DNA of 64,000 nt from Impatiens glandulifera (GCF_907164915.1 NC_061863.1:47217382-47281381); one strand, 5' to 3'; positions 1 through 10,480 are shown, counted from the stretch's first letter. Numbers and translations are program-made. The notes: generated by a model not told the origin, from the letters alone.

Positions 1-520
1 GGAGTCACCTGATCCCTCTTAGACAATAGATGTAAATGGAAGAGGTTCAAAAGGAGTATGAATATAATTACCATTTACACGGTCACCAGCAAAAAGACGT
101 TCCAACAAAGCATAGTCTGGAATTGTCTTTCCTTTATATTGATACAAAACTTTTTTATTTTCCTACAAAAAATACCAAACATATTAAAATCTAAAAAATT
201 ACATATCCAATAAATGTTTAATAAAAAAATAATTACCCTAACATAGTCCCACCAACTATCACTCGCATCAATCATATTCGGTATCGGATCCCATCCTAGG
301 CCAGTTTGGAGTGTAGCCCATCATAATTCAGACCAAAGATGTTTTTTAGTAGAAAAGTGGTTCTTGAATTGCTCTTTTGTATGATAAATCATATATTTAT
401 CCCAAAATGCCTTAATCAAGACATTATACGTTGGATTGGTTGGCCATGGCTGTCCAACTATCATTTTTTCTTTCTCCATACACAATATTTCAAGAAAAAA
501 TGTAGTTTTTTTGGAGATGA
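1..520 (-). pseudogene. Myb/SANT-like domain gene, 3' part, broken
   Basis: Two exons can be read on the minus strand. The first (about 520 to 237) encodes a stretch with IVGQPWPTNPTYN, then LGWDPIPNMIDASDSWWDYV. The second (162 down to the window edge) encodes YQYKGKTIPDYALLERLFAG and then GNYIHTPFEPLPF. This layout is that of the plant Myb/SANT-like (Myb_DNA-bind_3) proteins, which are related to the DNA-binding partner of PIF/Harbinger transposases. The donor at 235-236 and the acceptor at 163-164 join the exons in frame. The reading is broken by a TGA at 321-323 and a TAA at 19-21, so it is called a pseudogene. It could be a host paralogue or part of a decayed Harbinger element. The rest lies outside the window to the left. 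Confidence 0.7.
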
Positions 521-1628
521 ATCCCACCTTGCAAAGTTTGATTTGTTAACCCCGGGTGGTTTCCAAAGTGATATTTTCTTAATACAAACAATGAAACAAT
601 TCATATTTAACCTAAATAAAAAATAATAATACAGTTTATCCAAACAATGATTATCAACAAATACATTATTTAAAAAAAATACAATGAATCTATGAAAAAA
701 ATTAGTAGTTAGTTTTGTTTTTTAATTTTCATAATAATTTAATTTCAATATAAACAGTACACACAAATATAATTTATTTCAACATAAAAAACCTTGTAAA
801 ACCGAGTGTGTTTTCACTCATGAGAGGGTTTCATTTCAAATAGAACAACATATAAAACAAACTTTTAGAAACCTATAATTTATCATTTAAAAATATCTAT
901 ATCCAATTCTGAAATATAAATAAAGTGAAGGGAAATACAGATAAATTTAGAAATCCTGAGTAATATAGATAAAGTAAAGGGAAATGCTAACCTTGTTTTC
1001 GATTTGAAACAGATGAAAGAAGAAATGAGCCGTGATTAAATCTTCGTAAAGGGAAATACTAACCTGTAAATAATATAAACCTTTCATCTTTCGGCAGAAG
1101 ATAAAAAATATAGATAAAGTAAAGGGAAATACTAACCTTGTTTGTGATTTGAATTAGATGAAAGAAGAAATGAGCGGTGATAAATCTTCAAGTGGCAGAA
1201 AATAATGAAAGAGAAAATATTGTGGTGAGTAAAACCTTCTGTAGAATGTAAGTAATTTATAAACCTTTGAAGTAGATCTTATGAAAATGAAAGCTGAAGA
1301 TGGAGGTAGTTGAAATTGAATGAAAATACAGAGACTCGGTGCAGACTTAAGCTTTTGAAAAGTGGATAAATTGAATAAAAATATAAAGACTTAAGATCTT
1401 CAAATCTATTTTAAATAAAGGTAGATGGAAGGTATTAAATGAATGAACGAACAACAGGAGAAAACTTAGATTCAGATGAATATGTAATGAATGATATAGA
1501 GAGAGAAGACGATTGAGAGAGAATATTCTAGAAATTGATAATAAATGATATGAAGGAAGAAGATGAAAATCTGGGAAAATGAAACTGCAATTAATAAGGA
1601 GGGATACATAAGGGAACAACGGGAAAAT
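521..1628. other. AT-rich spacer left of the young Copia
   Basis: No gene is supported here. The stretch holds a duplicated segment (listed separately) and purine-rich sequence running up to the Copia insertion site. It may include upstream introns of the Myb/SANT-like pseudogene, but no exon could be recognised. Confidence 0.5.
964..1189. repeat. Direct repeat, two about 82-bp copies
   Basis: The segment 964-1045 is repeated at 1109-1189 with only a few changes (offset about 145 bp). Shared words include TATAGATAAAGTAAAGGG and GATGAAAGAAGAAATGAGC. It is a local tandem duplication of unknown role. Confidence 0.8.
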
Positions 1629-1791
1629 TGATAGAGATTAATCCCGTGGTTATTATTGATAAACAATGTTACAATATATACTAGTCAAAAGACTCTTAAT
1701 AAGGTAAACCACTAATCTAGGAATCTAAACAAGGTAACCCACTAATCTAGGAATCTAAACAAGGTAACAAGATATATACAATATACTAATA
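1629..1791 (-). repeat. 3' LTR of the young Copia
   Basis: 163 bp, no difference from the 5' LTR at 6260-6422, including the doubled 30-bp unit at about 1707-1766. The stop codon of the polyprotein overlaps its inner edge. Confidence 0.95.
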
Positions 1792-4700
1792 CACCCCCGC
1801 AGTCGAAACGGGAGATTCTCGGACGCTGAGACTGTCTCTGAAATCTTCAAATAGTATGCGCGGAAGTCCTTTGGTGAATATGTCAGCGATTTGAAAACGA
1901 GAAGGCATATGAAGAATGCGAACTTTACCTCTATCTACTTTTTCCCTTACAAAGTGTATGTCCATTTCGATGTGTTTGGTACGTTGATGTTGGACCGGAT
2001 TTTGGGAGAGATAAATCGCACTTATGTTGTCGCAGTAGACCAGTGTGGCTTTGTCCAATGAGATACGAAGTTCTAACAATAAATTGCGAAGCCAACAGGA
2101 TTCGGAGACAACATTGGCAACTCCTCTATATTCAGCTTCAGCACTAGAACGAGAAAGTGTGGATTGCCGTTTTGACGACCAAGACAGAAGATTATCGCCT
2201 AGGAAGACGCAATAGCCAGATGTAGAGCGACGGGTATCTGGACATCCTCCCCAGTCTGCATCAGTATATGAAACGAGTGTAGACAGTGAGGATTTGTAAA
2301 GATGAAGGCCATAGTGCTTTGTACCCTGTAAGTATCGAATGATTCTGTGTAAGGCAGCCAAGTGAGCCTCTTTCGGATCATGCATGTGGAGGCAAATTTG
2401 CTGGACTGCATATGAAATATCAGGACGTGTGAAAGTAAGATACTGTAGTGCTCCGGCTAAACTTCTGTAATGAGTGGGGTCAGAGACTGGTGGACTAGTT
2501 GATTTTCCAAGTTTGCCATTTGTATCGACCGGCGTTTGTGTTGATTTGCAAGTAGACATTCCAGCACGATCAATAATTTCTTCAGCATATTTCTTCTGAC
2601 TAAGACAAAGTCCATCCTTAGTATACGATACAGCAACTCCCAAGAAATAGCTTAATTTACCTAAATCCTTCATAGCAAATTCTGCGCCTAAGCTTTTCAT
2701 GAGATTCTGACGTAACTGATCAGACGAAGCCGTAATGATAATGTCATCAACATACAAGAGTAGATAGGCAATTTCGGACCCATGTTGATAGATAAAAAGC
2801 GAATGATCAGTCGTGCTATGTGTAAAACCGATTGTAGAGACAAAATCTGCAAACCTTTGATACCAAGCACGAGGAGCTTGTTTTAAGCCGTATAAAGATT
2901 TGCGCAATAAACAAACATGGTCGGGAAAGATTTTGTCTCTAAAACCGAAAGGCTGATGCATGTAAACTGTTTCGTTGAGATTACCATGTAAAAATGCATT
3001 CTTGACGTCCATTTGGTGAATGGACCAAGACTTCGATAAAGCAATGCTCAGAACAGTTCGTATGGTGGCTGGTTTGACAACAGGACTAAAGGTTTCTTCA
3101 CAATTGATTCCAATCTGCTGAGACCTGCCATCACCAACAAGACGGGCTTTATGCCTCTCAAAAGAGCCGTCAGAGTTAGTTTTATGCTTAAAAATCCACA
3201 TGCATCGTATAATATCAACACCCTGAGGACGCGGAACCAAGTCCCAAGTCTTATTACTAATTAAAGCGTTAAACTCATCGTCCATGGCGGCTTTCCAATT
3301 CGGGTCTGATAAAGCTAACTTTGGGTTTTTGGGAATAGGCGATGGAGATGTGAGTGTGTTTAGATTGAAAATGCGTTTTGGACAGACAATCCCATCCATT
3401 GCGCGGGTTCGTATTGTCCGTGTTGGATTGATGATGGTTGGTGAATGATTTGGACGGTTTGGTCTTGTGGACGGGCTGGTCGTGTTTGGGTTTGGGCCTG
3501 GTGAAGTGGTGATGGGTGATGGTGGGTTTGGTGGAGTGTGTTGAGTTGATAATGGGCTCGGTAATGGAGTGTTGTTTGGTGGGGAAATGGACTCGGTGAT
3601 GGGCGGGGTTTGGATGTGTATTGGGATGGTTATTGGTTCGGATTGAGATGGGTGAGTTGAGTTTGGGTTTTGGACAAGAGAAAAGGGAAATTTTGTTTCG
3701 TCAAAAATGACGTGACGAGAGATGATAAATCTTTTTGAGGCTGGGTCGTAGCATTTGTAGCCGCGATGATTAGAGGGGTATCCTAAAAAGACACAAGGGG
3801 TAGAGCGTTTATGAAGTTTGTGAATAGTGGTTGGAGGAAGAAGAGGATAGCAAAGACAACCGAAAATTTTTAGGTGAGAGTAAGAAGGAGTTCGGTTATA
3901 TAGAAGTTGAGTGGGTGAGAAATTTCGAATTTGTTTATTTGGAAGAATATTTAGGAGATAAGTGGTCATTTCGAGGGCGTGATGCCAAAAATTTAACGGG
4001 AGAGAAGCATGAGTAAGCAATGTTCGAATCATGTTATTTATGGTGCGTATTTTTCTTTCTGCTTTACCATTTTGAGGAGAAGTATAGGGGCAAGAGAGGC
4101 GAAATTGTAGACCATTTTTGTCACAAAATGTACGAAATTGACTGTTGTTATATTCAGTTCCGTTGTCACATTGGATTGTTTTAATGGGCTTTTGAAATTG
4201 TGTTTGAATTTGATTTTGAAGTGTAGAGAAGACGGAGAATACTTGGGATTTGTTTCCAATTGGAAAAGTCCAAAGGAAATTTGTGTAATCATCAAGAAAC
4301 AGAATATAGTATTTATGTCCATTTGTACTTAGCACAGGCGACGTCCACAAATCACTATGAATAATATCGAATGGGGAAGTAGTATAAGAGACAGAATTGG
4401 TAAATGGTAACTTAACTTGTTTACCAAAGATGCAAGACTCACAGAGTTTAGACCCTAAAACGGGCTTACAAGAAATAGAATTTGATTTATTGAGAGAATG
4501 CAAAATATCGACACCGGGGTGTCCTAATCTATTATGCCATAAATTTGACGAAATTGCAGTAAACGAAGAATTAGTTGGGGGTTTTTGGCTTTGGCTCGAC
4601 AGAGAGAGTGGGTAGAGATCCCCCGAGCTATTGTTCCTCATGATAACCTTCCCCGTCTGGAAATCCTTTACAGAAAAACCAAGTGAGTCAAATTCTACAG

Positions 4701-6171
4701 AGACGTTGTTATCACGAGTAAACCGACGAATAGATATAAGATTTTTAATGAGTTTGGGAGCATGTAGAACATTGTTCAGAAGTAAGGGTGGTAAGGGTGG
4801 TTTTAAGTTAGTTTTACCAATACCGCGAATCGGGATTTCCTGTCCACTCCCAACAATGATATTTTTAACACAATTTAAATTAGAATAAGGCGAGAGACTA
4901 CCTGAGTTGGGTGTCATGTGTGAAGTTGCTCCCGAATCCATGTACCAAGTATCGTCAGGCGGAGTAAGGGATAAAGTGTGCATCGCCTGATTGATATCGG
5001 TTGCAACGTAACTTTGGGGCTGCTGCTGGCTCGTCTCAGCCATGTAGGCCTGCTGTGGCCGAGAACCGAGTACGCCTGCTCCTGCTGTCCGAGTGTGTTG
5101 CTGCTGATAGCCAGAACCGCGCCAGGAGGCGCCTTGTTGCTGTTGACCAGATGCGTGCCAGGGGGCGCTTTGCTGTTGCGGCCAGATCGGTTGTGTCGGG
5201 TAGGGACAAGGGGGTGCTGTCCAGCCCGCAGGCGCCCACTGTGCCCATTGCTGTTGGCCAGGAGGTGCCCAGAATTGCTGCTGCTGGTGGTATGTGCGGC
5301 TGGTGTTGCGACCGCGTCCTCTGCCGCGCTGGCTGCGTCCTCGGCCCTGGCCGGCCTGTTCCTGCGCGCTAGAGGTGCCCTGCTGCTGCTGCTGGCCGGT
5401 AGCACGGGCTGATTGGCTAGAGTTGTTTCCGCGGCCTTGGCTACGATCGTCCGAGGCAATAAAAGAGGTGTTTGTGTGGACGAATTCATCCTTCCTTGTT
5501 TCAACAAGGAGCAAATCAGATCTAGCATCGTAGAAAGATGGGAGAGGCTTCTTTTGACCTATTATGGTGGCGATTGTTTCGTAGTTTTCATTCAAACCCC
5601 CAAGTAGACGCAACACCAGTCGATTTTCAGAAACGGGGCAATCAACATTAGCAAGTTGATCCGCAATCATCTTCAATTCAGTGCAATAAGCACTCATGTT
5701 TGGGAAATCATTGAGACGAATTTGAGAAAACCTATTTTCAAGATACATAGCGCGAGAACCTGTGTTATCTTGAAATATATTCGCTAAACGTTCCCAAGCC
5801 TGAGCAGCCGTCATACCAGGTTTTTGGATCGTGTTTAGTAGATCCTTGGATATTGTTCCAAATATCCATTGCTTGACAAGGGCGTCAAGGCGTTTCCACA
5901 GAAGAGAGTCGGTCTCGGAAGATGTTGAAGGTGTTTCGGAGGCGTTGGGAGTTTTTGGTTTGAGATGTTCGTAAACATTGTGAATCAAGCAGTGGTTTTC
6001 GAGAAGGTCTGCCCAAGAGAGATATTCCTCGCTACCCATCTCTAGGGTGATAGGAATTATGGAGCGGAGATTGTTAACAGAGAAAGCAGAGTGGTATTGA
6101 GAAACAGACATGGTGGTGGGCGTCTGACTTTGATTGGAGGAGGAGTCTGAATTAGTAGGTGGGACAGACAT
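1786..6171 (-). CDS. Copia Gag-Pol polyprotein, intact
   Basis: The start is taken at the ATG at 6171 (MSVPPTNSDS), because the longer open frame begins inside the LTR. The product is 1461 aa with no internal stop. Residues about 30-230 match the Copia Gag (UBN2 type). A tail rich in Gln and Arg-Gly (RGRGRSQRGRGRGR) follows, and no CCHC zinc knuckle is present. Protease has DSGA near 412. Integrase has the HHCC finger (WHNRLGH ... CESC) and the D, D, E residues near 607, 669 and 705. RT has MDVKNAF near 1055 and YVDD near 1140. RNase H has YTDADWGG, SSAEAEY and the downstream RTKHIEMDIHF block. Length and order fit a complete Copia polyprotein. All visible catalytic residues are present, so the product is probably functional. 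Confidence 0.95.
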   Translation of the reverse strand: MSVPPTNSDSSSNQSQTPTTMSVSQYHSAFSVNNLRSIIPITLEMGSEEYLSWADLLENHCLIHNVYEHLKPKTPNASETPSTSSETDSLLWKRLDALVKQWIFGTISKDLLNTIQKPGMTAAQAWERLANIFQDNTGSRAMYLENRFSQIRLNDFPNMSAYCTELKMIADQLANVDCPVSENRLVLRLLGGLNENYETIATIIGQKKPLPSFYDARSDLLLVETRKDEFVHTNTSFIASDDRSQGRGNNSSQSARATGQQQQQGTSSAQEQAGQGRGRSQRGRGRGRNTSRTYHQQQQFWAPPGQQQWAQWAPAGWTAPPCPYPTQPIWPQQQSAPWHASGQQQQGASWRGSGYQQQHTRTAGAGVLGSRPQQAYMAETSQQQPQSYVATDINQAMHTLSLTPPDDTWYMDSGATSHMTPNSGSLSPYSNLNCVKNIIVGSGQEIPIRGIGKTNLKPPLPPLLLNNVLHAPKLIKNLISIRRFTRDNNVSVEFDSLGFSVKDFQTGKVIMRNNSSGDLYPLSLSSQSQKPPTNSSFTAISSNLWHNRLGHPGVDILHSLNKSNSISCKPVLGSKLCESCIFGKQVKLPFTNSVSYTTSPFDIIHSDLWTSPVLSTNGHKYYILFLDDYTNFLWTFPIGNKSQVFSVFSTLQNQIQTQFQKPIKTIQCDNGTEYNNSQFRTFCDKNGLQFRLSCPYTSPQNGKAERKIRTINNMIRTLLTHASLPLNFWHHALEMTTYLLNILPNKQIRNFSPTQLLYNRTPSYSHLKIFGCLCYPLLPPTTIHKLHKRSTPCVFLGYPSNHRGYKCYDPASKRFIISRHVIFDETKFPFSLVQNPNSTHPSQSEPITIPIHIQTPPITESISPPNNTPLPSPLSTQHTPPNPPSPITTSPGPNPNTTSPSTRPNRPNHSPTIINPTRTIRTRAMDGIVCPKRIFNLNTLTSPSPIPKNPKLALSDPNWKAAMDDEFNALISNKTWDLVPRPQGVDIIRCMWIFKHKTNSDGSFERHKARLVGDGRSQQIGINCEETFSPVVKPATIRTVLSIALSKSWSIHQMDVKNAFLHGNLNETVYMHQPFGFRDKIFPDHVCLLRKSLYGLKQAPRAWYQRFADFVSTIGFTHSTTDHSLFIYQHGSEIAYLLLYVDDIIITASSDQLRQNLMKSLGAEFAMKDLGKLSYFLGVAVSYTKDGLCLSQKKYAEEIIDRAGMSTCKSTQTPVDTNGKLGKSTSPPVSDPTHYRSLAGALQYLTFTRPDISYAVQQICLHMHDPKEAHLAALHRIIRYLQGTKHYGLHLYKSSLSTLVSYTDADWGGCPDTRRSTSGYCVFLGDNLLSWSSKRQSTLSRSSAEAEYRGVANVVSESCWLRNLLLELRISLDKATLVYCDNISAIYLSQNPVQHQRTKHIEMDIHFVREKVDRGKVRILHMPSRFQIADIFTKGLPRILFEDFRDSLSVRESPVSTAGVY
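1792..1800 (-). other. Polypurine tract of the young Copia
   Basis: The minus strand reads GCGGGGGTG directly before the 3' LTR. This is the expected position and composition of the plus-strand primer. Confidence 0.85.
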
Positions 6172-6248
6172 TAGAAGTTTGTGCGTGAGGCAGCAAGGTG
6201 GGAGGAAGAGAAAAAAAAATTCGATTGATGATCTTGAGAGGATCTTTA

Positions 6249-6259
6249 CTCTGATACCA
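6249..6259 (-). other. Primer-binding site, initiator tRNA-Met
   Basis: Directly next to the 5' LTR the minus strand reads TGGTATCAGAG, complementary to the 3' end of plant initiator tRNA-Met over 11 nt. This is the standard priming site for plant Copia reverse transcription. Confidence 0.93.
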
Positions 6260-6422
6260 TGATAGAGATTAATCCCGTGGTTATTATTGATAAACAATGT
6301 TACAATATATACTAGTCAAAAGACTCTTAATAAGGTAAACCACTAATCTAGGAATCTAAACAAGGTAACCCACTAATCTAGGAATCTAAACAAGGTAACA
6401 AGATATATACAATATACTAATA
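6260..6422 (-). repeat. 5' LTR of the young Copia
   Basis: 163 bp, identical to 1629-1791. It contains two adjacent copies of a 30-bp unit (core ACTAATCTAGGAATCTAAAC), a duplication inside the LTR that both LTRs share. It should carry the promoter, with transcription running leftward. Confidence 0.95.
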
Positions 6423-6427
6423 AAAAT

Positions 6428-7010
6428 ATTATTTTAGTATTAAATAGTATGTACGACCATGTTGGTAATAATTACTTTGGGTTTTTAAAATAACATGAAT
6501 CCGAACGACACCTTAGTTCTTGGATCTTTACCTACAAGTTGGGAGACACTTATTATCACTCTCAACAACACATCACCAATGGTAAAGTCAACATGACATT
6601 TGTCACCAGTTCCTTACTTGATGAGGATATTCGAAAGGGGAATAAACCTTCTAAGTCTGATATATTGGTGACTGATAGAGGAAGATCAAAGGATTATAGA
6701 AGTGATTCGAGTAGGGACAAGTCTAGAGCTCCGAAGGACAGTGCTTGCCATTATTGTGGCAAAATGGGTCATTGGAAAACGAGTACTAGAAATTTAAAAA
6801 TTCTAAAGTAAAGGGTACGGTAAAGCCTAGAGAAATGAAGAAGTAGAGTGCAGATACATCTACTTATGATTCAGATGGTGAACTAACATATGATTCTAAA
6901 TATCAAGACTCTTGTCTTAGCATGTCTTCAAATGAAACAACTTGGATTGTTAACACATGTGCCTCATTCTATATTACTCTACAGAAAGGTTACTCAACAC
7001 AAACAAACCT
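6428..7010 (+). pseudogene. Copia relic, gag and protease part
   Basis: Fragments of a second, old Copia lie right of the young one. The late Gag reads LPTSWETL, then after a frameshift FVTSSLLDEDIRK, then a basic stretch and a zinc knuckle CHYCGKMGHWKT in which the last Cys is lost. About 150 bp further is TTWIVNTCASFYIT, matching a Copia protease site in which the catalytic Asp-(Ser/Thr)-Gly has become Asn-Thr-Cys. The frame is broken by stops and shifts. The hAT element interrupts it, and integrase sequence of a compatible family resumes near 10540. Confidence 0.8.
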
Positions 7011-10000
7011 ACTCTCACATTTTCATCTTGTTCTTTAACACAAATGGGTGCTTCCTCTAGCATTGTTTCCAGTTCATTTATACCAATATCTGCTTCTGGT
7101 TCTTGTTCAATGACCTAAAATTCCGTCTTATCAATTGATTCATAATCAATAGGATCATATAATTGTCTTGTACGTTTGCACCTACAATTTAAAACACTGT
7201 TTAGTAATAACATAAGATATTCATCAAGTCATTAAGTTTTTGACAATGCATTCATACATATTCTGCAAACGTAAGTTATAGTGAATATAGACCAAGTCAT
7301 TAAGTCTTTCATGCTCTAGTCTGTATCTCTTTTTTGAATGAGTCCAATCAAATGTGCTCCAATTACGCTCACAACCTGATGAAGATGTTGTTTGACTGAG
7401 AAATCTAATTACGAACATTTACAAAGTTGGGGTACTTCCTCCAAATGATTTCCACCATGCATATGTTAAAAATGATATTCAATTATCCATAATAGATAAA
7501 CATAAGAGATAAAATGTTTCTATTTATACCAAAGTTATAAATTACATGCAAAATTTATAAGTACCTAGACTTAGAGACTTCGACATATCCAGCGCCATTT
7601 CATGTGCAAAAGATGGTAATCTACGATTTTTTAAAGTGTTCAACTTCATGAAATAACATTTTCCCATCTATCTTACCTATCCTCTTTTGTAGGGTTACAA
7701 AATCAAGTATAGGTTGAATAATAATTTGTTTCTTGTAGTAAGTGTCCTGATAATACTAAAAGGTGGGATTCAATTGATATGCTAACATGTGAATCGGTTG
7801 ACAAAACATACCTCTCCACCTAGACTTGATGATATCAGTATAAGGCTTATAAAGTCACTTTTTATTCAAAAATATATCCTTCATTGTTTTACGTGCTCTA
7901 CGCATGTCTTCATAAACATATCCCATTGCAGGATTATCATCAGCGTAACAAATTCTCAATAGACGCATCAATGGAGCCATCAATTTCACAGCAATCACAA
8001 TATTGGTCCAAAACTTGTAATCCAATACAATTTGTTTCACTTCTATACCCTTCGACATCTTCAAATACTTTGAGTAATCTTGAGATACGACCAAAGCTTC
8101 CAACTTCCAAGTCTGCCATGTGGTCATTCAAACTTTGAAGTGCTATAAAAGTAGTAGCAAAGCGTGTAGCAACGGGTCTAACAATCTCATTCCAACCGGG
8201 ATGTTTTCTCAACCAATTCAAAGTCAATTTGTGATTGCACACAAATATAGTAATCTTAGACCCCAATTTAGTTGTCATTTCATCAAAGGCATCTCACAAA
8301 TATCCTTAAAAATCAAATTGATGCAATGTGCAGCACATGGAGACCAAAAAATGGTCATATACTTTTCACTCAATCATTTATCAGTTGCCTTATAGTTAGC
8401 TCCATTATCAGCCACAAGTTGAACAACATTTTCAACACCCGTCCACTCAACAATCTCAAAAAACAAGTTCACAATGTTGAAGCATCTGAGATGAAACCCG
8501 ATGCATCAACAAACTTGACAAATGTAATTCCTTTAGGATAAAAGACTAAAAAATTGATCAAAGACCTTTGTCTACCATTTGTCATAATTGTGCATTCCGT
8601 GTCATTCCAACATTTCCTATAATCCTCAACAATCAACTCCACTGATTTTTTGGTATCTCTCAATAATCCAACACGCATAGCATGATATGTTAAATGTGTA
8701 TATCCATGACCCATTGCAATACTCTTATTAATCGTTATTTGAAAATAATGTGAGTTCAAGGCATTAAATGGAATTCCAGTATCATAAAACCACATTGCCC
8801 AAGCTAAATTAGTGTCATGCCATCTTTCCTTACTTTGTAATGCAACTTAAATACTTGGTTGAGAATGATCAGAAACACCATGTTTGAAAAACATTGTCAA
8901 CACCTCTTTTCTTTGAAGTTGACACAGGCATTGTAACTTCATCACTATCAAAACTCTTTAAATTTATCGACTTCTCCTTCAACTTTTTGAGATCCTCATA
9001 ATTTAAGCCTATAAGATTTTCCTGTACTTTAATTGAAACTTGTTTGCATTTTGCAACATCTCCTTTTATTCTCATTAAGTGTTGCTTGAACCGAGAAATC
9101 CATCCACCAGAAATAGTTTTTTCACAAAATGTGCATTGAATTGATCTCTTACCCATATGCTCGAGTAGAATTGCATATTTCCAGGTTGCATCCGACTTAG
9201 ATCTGACATTCGGATATATCAATAATTAAACAAACAAATTAATAAATAATTAACATATATTAAAGATTTGAAAAACAGCTACAGACAGTTAATAATTAAT
9301 AAATTGAAGCCAATCAATAAACCAATAAGCATATATCCGACTTAGTTATGTCATCTAAATTACTAATTAATAATTAACATGTATCCGACTTAGATATGTC
9401 ATCTAGATTACTAAATTGAAGCCAATCAGCAGTCAGTAAATCAATAAACCAATAAGCAAATCAGTAAACTCAAACACATGCATCAAATTGAAGAACCTTA
9501 ATTCTATAGTACCTAACTAAATTGAAAAACCCTAATTGAAAATTTCTAATTCTTAGCACTTATTCTTTTCTAAACTCAAATACATCAGTCCTATATTGAT
9601 TTTTTTGTTGTTCATAAATGATAAACCAACACATTATCGGAAATACTATGAAAAATGATAAACTTACCGATGAGTTCCAGCTGAAGAACAACCGTAAATC
9701 TAACGAACAACCGTAGATCTAAAGAACAGTTAAAGATCTGAAGAATAATCTTAGATCTAAGGTGAGTTAAGGAAAAGATTATAGAGATCTAAGAAAAGTC
9801 GTCTTTCTTCTTTTGAGCTTCTCTATTTCAGGAAATGAAAGAAAAAGATAAAGAGAGATTGTATCAGTAAAGAGTAAAACTAATGAAAGAAAATAAATTA
9901 AATAATATAATAATAATAGTTTATATAATAACCTTTCCAACCGGAAAAAACCAATTTGATTTTCCGTTTGAACCATCTGGTCGAACCGAATTTTAACCGA

Positions 10001-10104
10001 TTCGTAACGTGACCGTTTTGAAGACAAAATCTGGACCGCTCAATAAACCAGTTCGCGGTCGGACTGGTTGGACCGCCGATCGGACTGCGTATTTTAAAAC
10101 ATTG
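6985..10104 (-). mobile_element. Decayed hAT transposon
   Basis: The right end at 10104 reads, on the minus strand, CAATGTTTTAAAATAC followed by GGTCC-rich subterminal sequence typical of plant hAT ends. Transposase relics run leftward from about 9222 to about 7020. The left terminus could not be found, so the boundary near 6985 is set by the end of recognisable Copia protease. The 8-bp target duplication could not be confirmed. The element cannot be autonomous, because its transposase is broken. Confidence 0.75.
7020..9222 (-). pseudogene. hAT transposase, frameshifted
   Basis: The minus strand carries hAT transposase parts in the correct order. A BED zinc finger comes first (CTFCEKTISGGWISRFKQHL, about 9040-9150). 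A DUF659-type block follows (LWFYDTGIPFN-like start near 8790, then INFLVFYPKGITFVKFVDAS). The catalytic middle part includes LNWLRKHPGWNE and RPVATRFATTF (8100-8210). The C-terminal dimerisation block SGCERNWSTFDWTHSKKR lies near 7300-7400. An acidic tail can be followed to about 7020. The blocks lie in different frames, and several stops separate them. In intact relatives this protein binds terminal repeats and excises the element; here it is dead. Confidence 0.85.
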
Positions 10105-10237
10105 GTTTAGTTTAGTCATTAAAGAGAAAAGAAGAGGGTGATGAAGATGAAATATGTAGATTAAGAAGATGAAAATGGAGTCAAAATGGTAGAGTAAGGA
10201 ATGTAAGAATTGTATATATGAAGAAGAGGGAACAATT
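10105..10237. other. Short spacer between hAT end and minisatellite
   Basis: Purine-rich sequence with repeated GAAGATGAA-type words; no coding or RNA feature is visible. Confidence 0.4.
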
Positions 10238-10480
10238 GGTAATTATTGAACATTTTCTTCGAGAGTAGAGCCAATTCTCTTGGTAATTATTGAACATTTT
10301 CTCCGAGAGAAGATCCAATGCTCTCGGTAATTATTTAATACTTTCGCCAAGGAAACTCATTGCTCTTGGTGACAATTTCTCTTCGAGGGCTACAAATACT
10401 CTCGGAGAAACTATTTTCTCTTTTACCAATAACTTTATCACCAAGACACTACTAGATCATTTATCGCTCTCGGAGAATAC
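10238..10480. repeat. Minisatellite of about 44 bp
   Basis: Units begin GGTAATTATTGAACATTTTC at 10238 and 10282. More diverged units start at 10326, 10368 and 10404, and unit length falls from 44 to 42 to 36 bp. The shared ending is CTCTCGG or CTCTTGG. It sits between the hAT end and resumed Copia integrase, so it arose inside or beside transposon debris. Confidence 0.75.

Larger units (their letters stand above)
1624..6427 (-). mobile_element. Young, structurally complete Ty1/Copia retrotransposon
   Basis: The element is 4794 bp from 1629 to 6422, read on the minus strand. It is flanked by the 5-bp target duplication AAAAT (1624-1628 and 6423-6427). Its two 163-bp LTRs are identical, base for base. 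A primer-binding site matching initiator tRNA-Met follows the 5' LTR, a G-rich polypurine tract precedes the 3' LTR, and one unbroken gag-pol frame fills the interior. On the coding strand the LTR begins TATTAG and ends TATCA, so the usual initial TG is TA. The internal domain is much richer in G+C than its neighbourhood. Domain order (protease, integrase, RT, RNase H) defines Copia. Motifs such as LVGDGRSQQIG and the Gag without a zinc knuckle suggest the Ale/Retrofit group; that lineage call is inference. Everything needed for transposition appears present, so insertion was recent. Confidence 0.95.

Noticed and set aside
4914..5533. Several open frames on both strands over the Gag tail
   Set aside because: They are shadows of the GC-rich, Gln/Arg-Gly-coding part of the intact Copia polyprotein.
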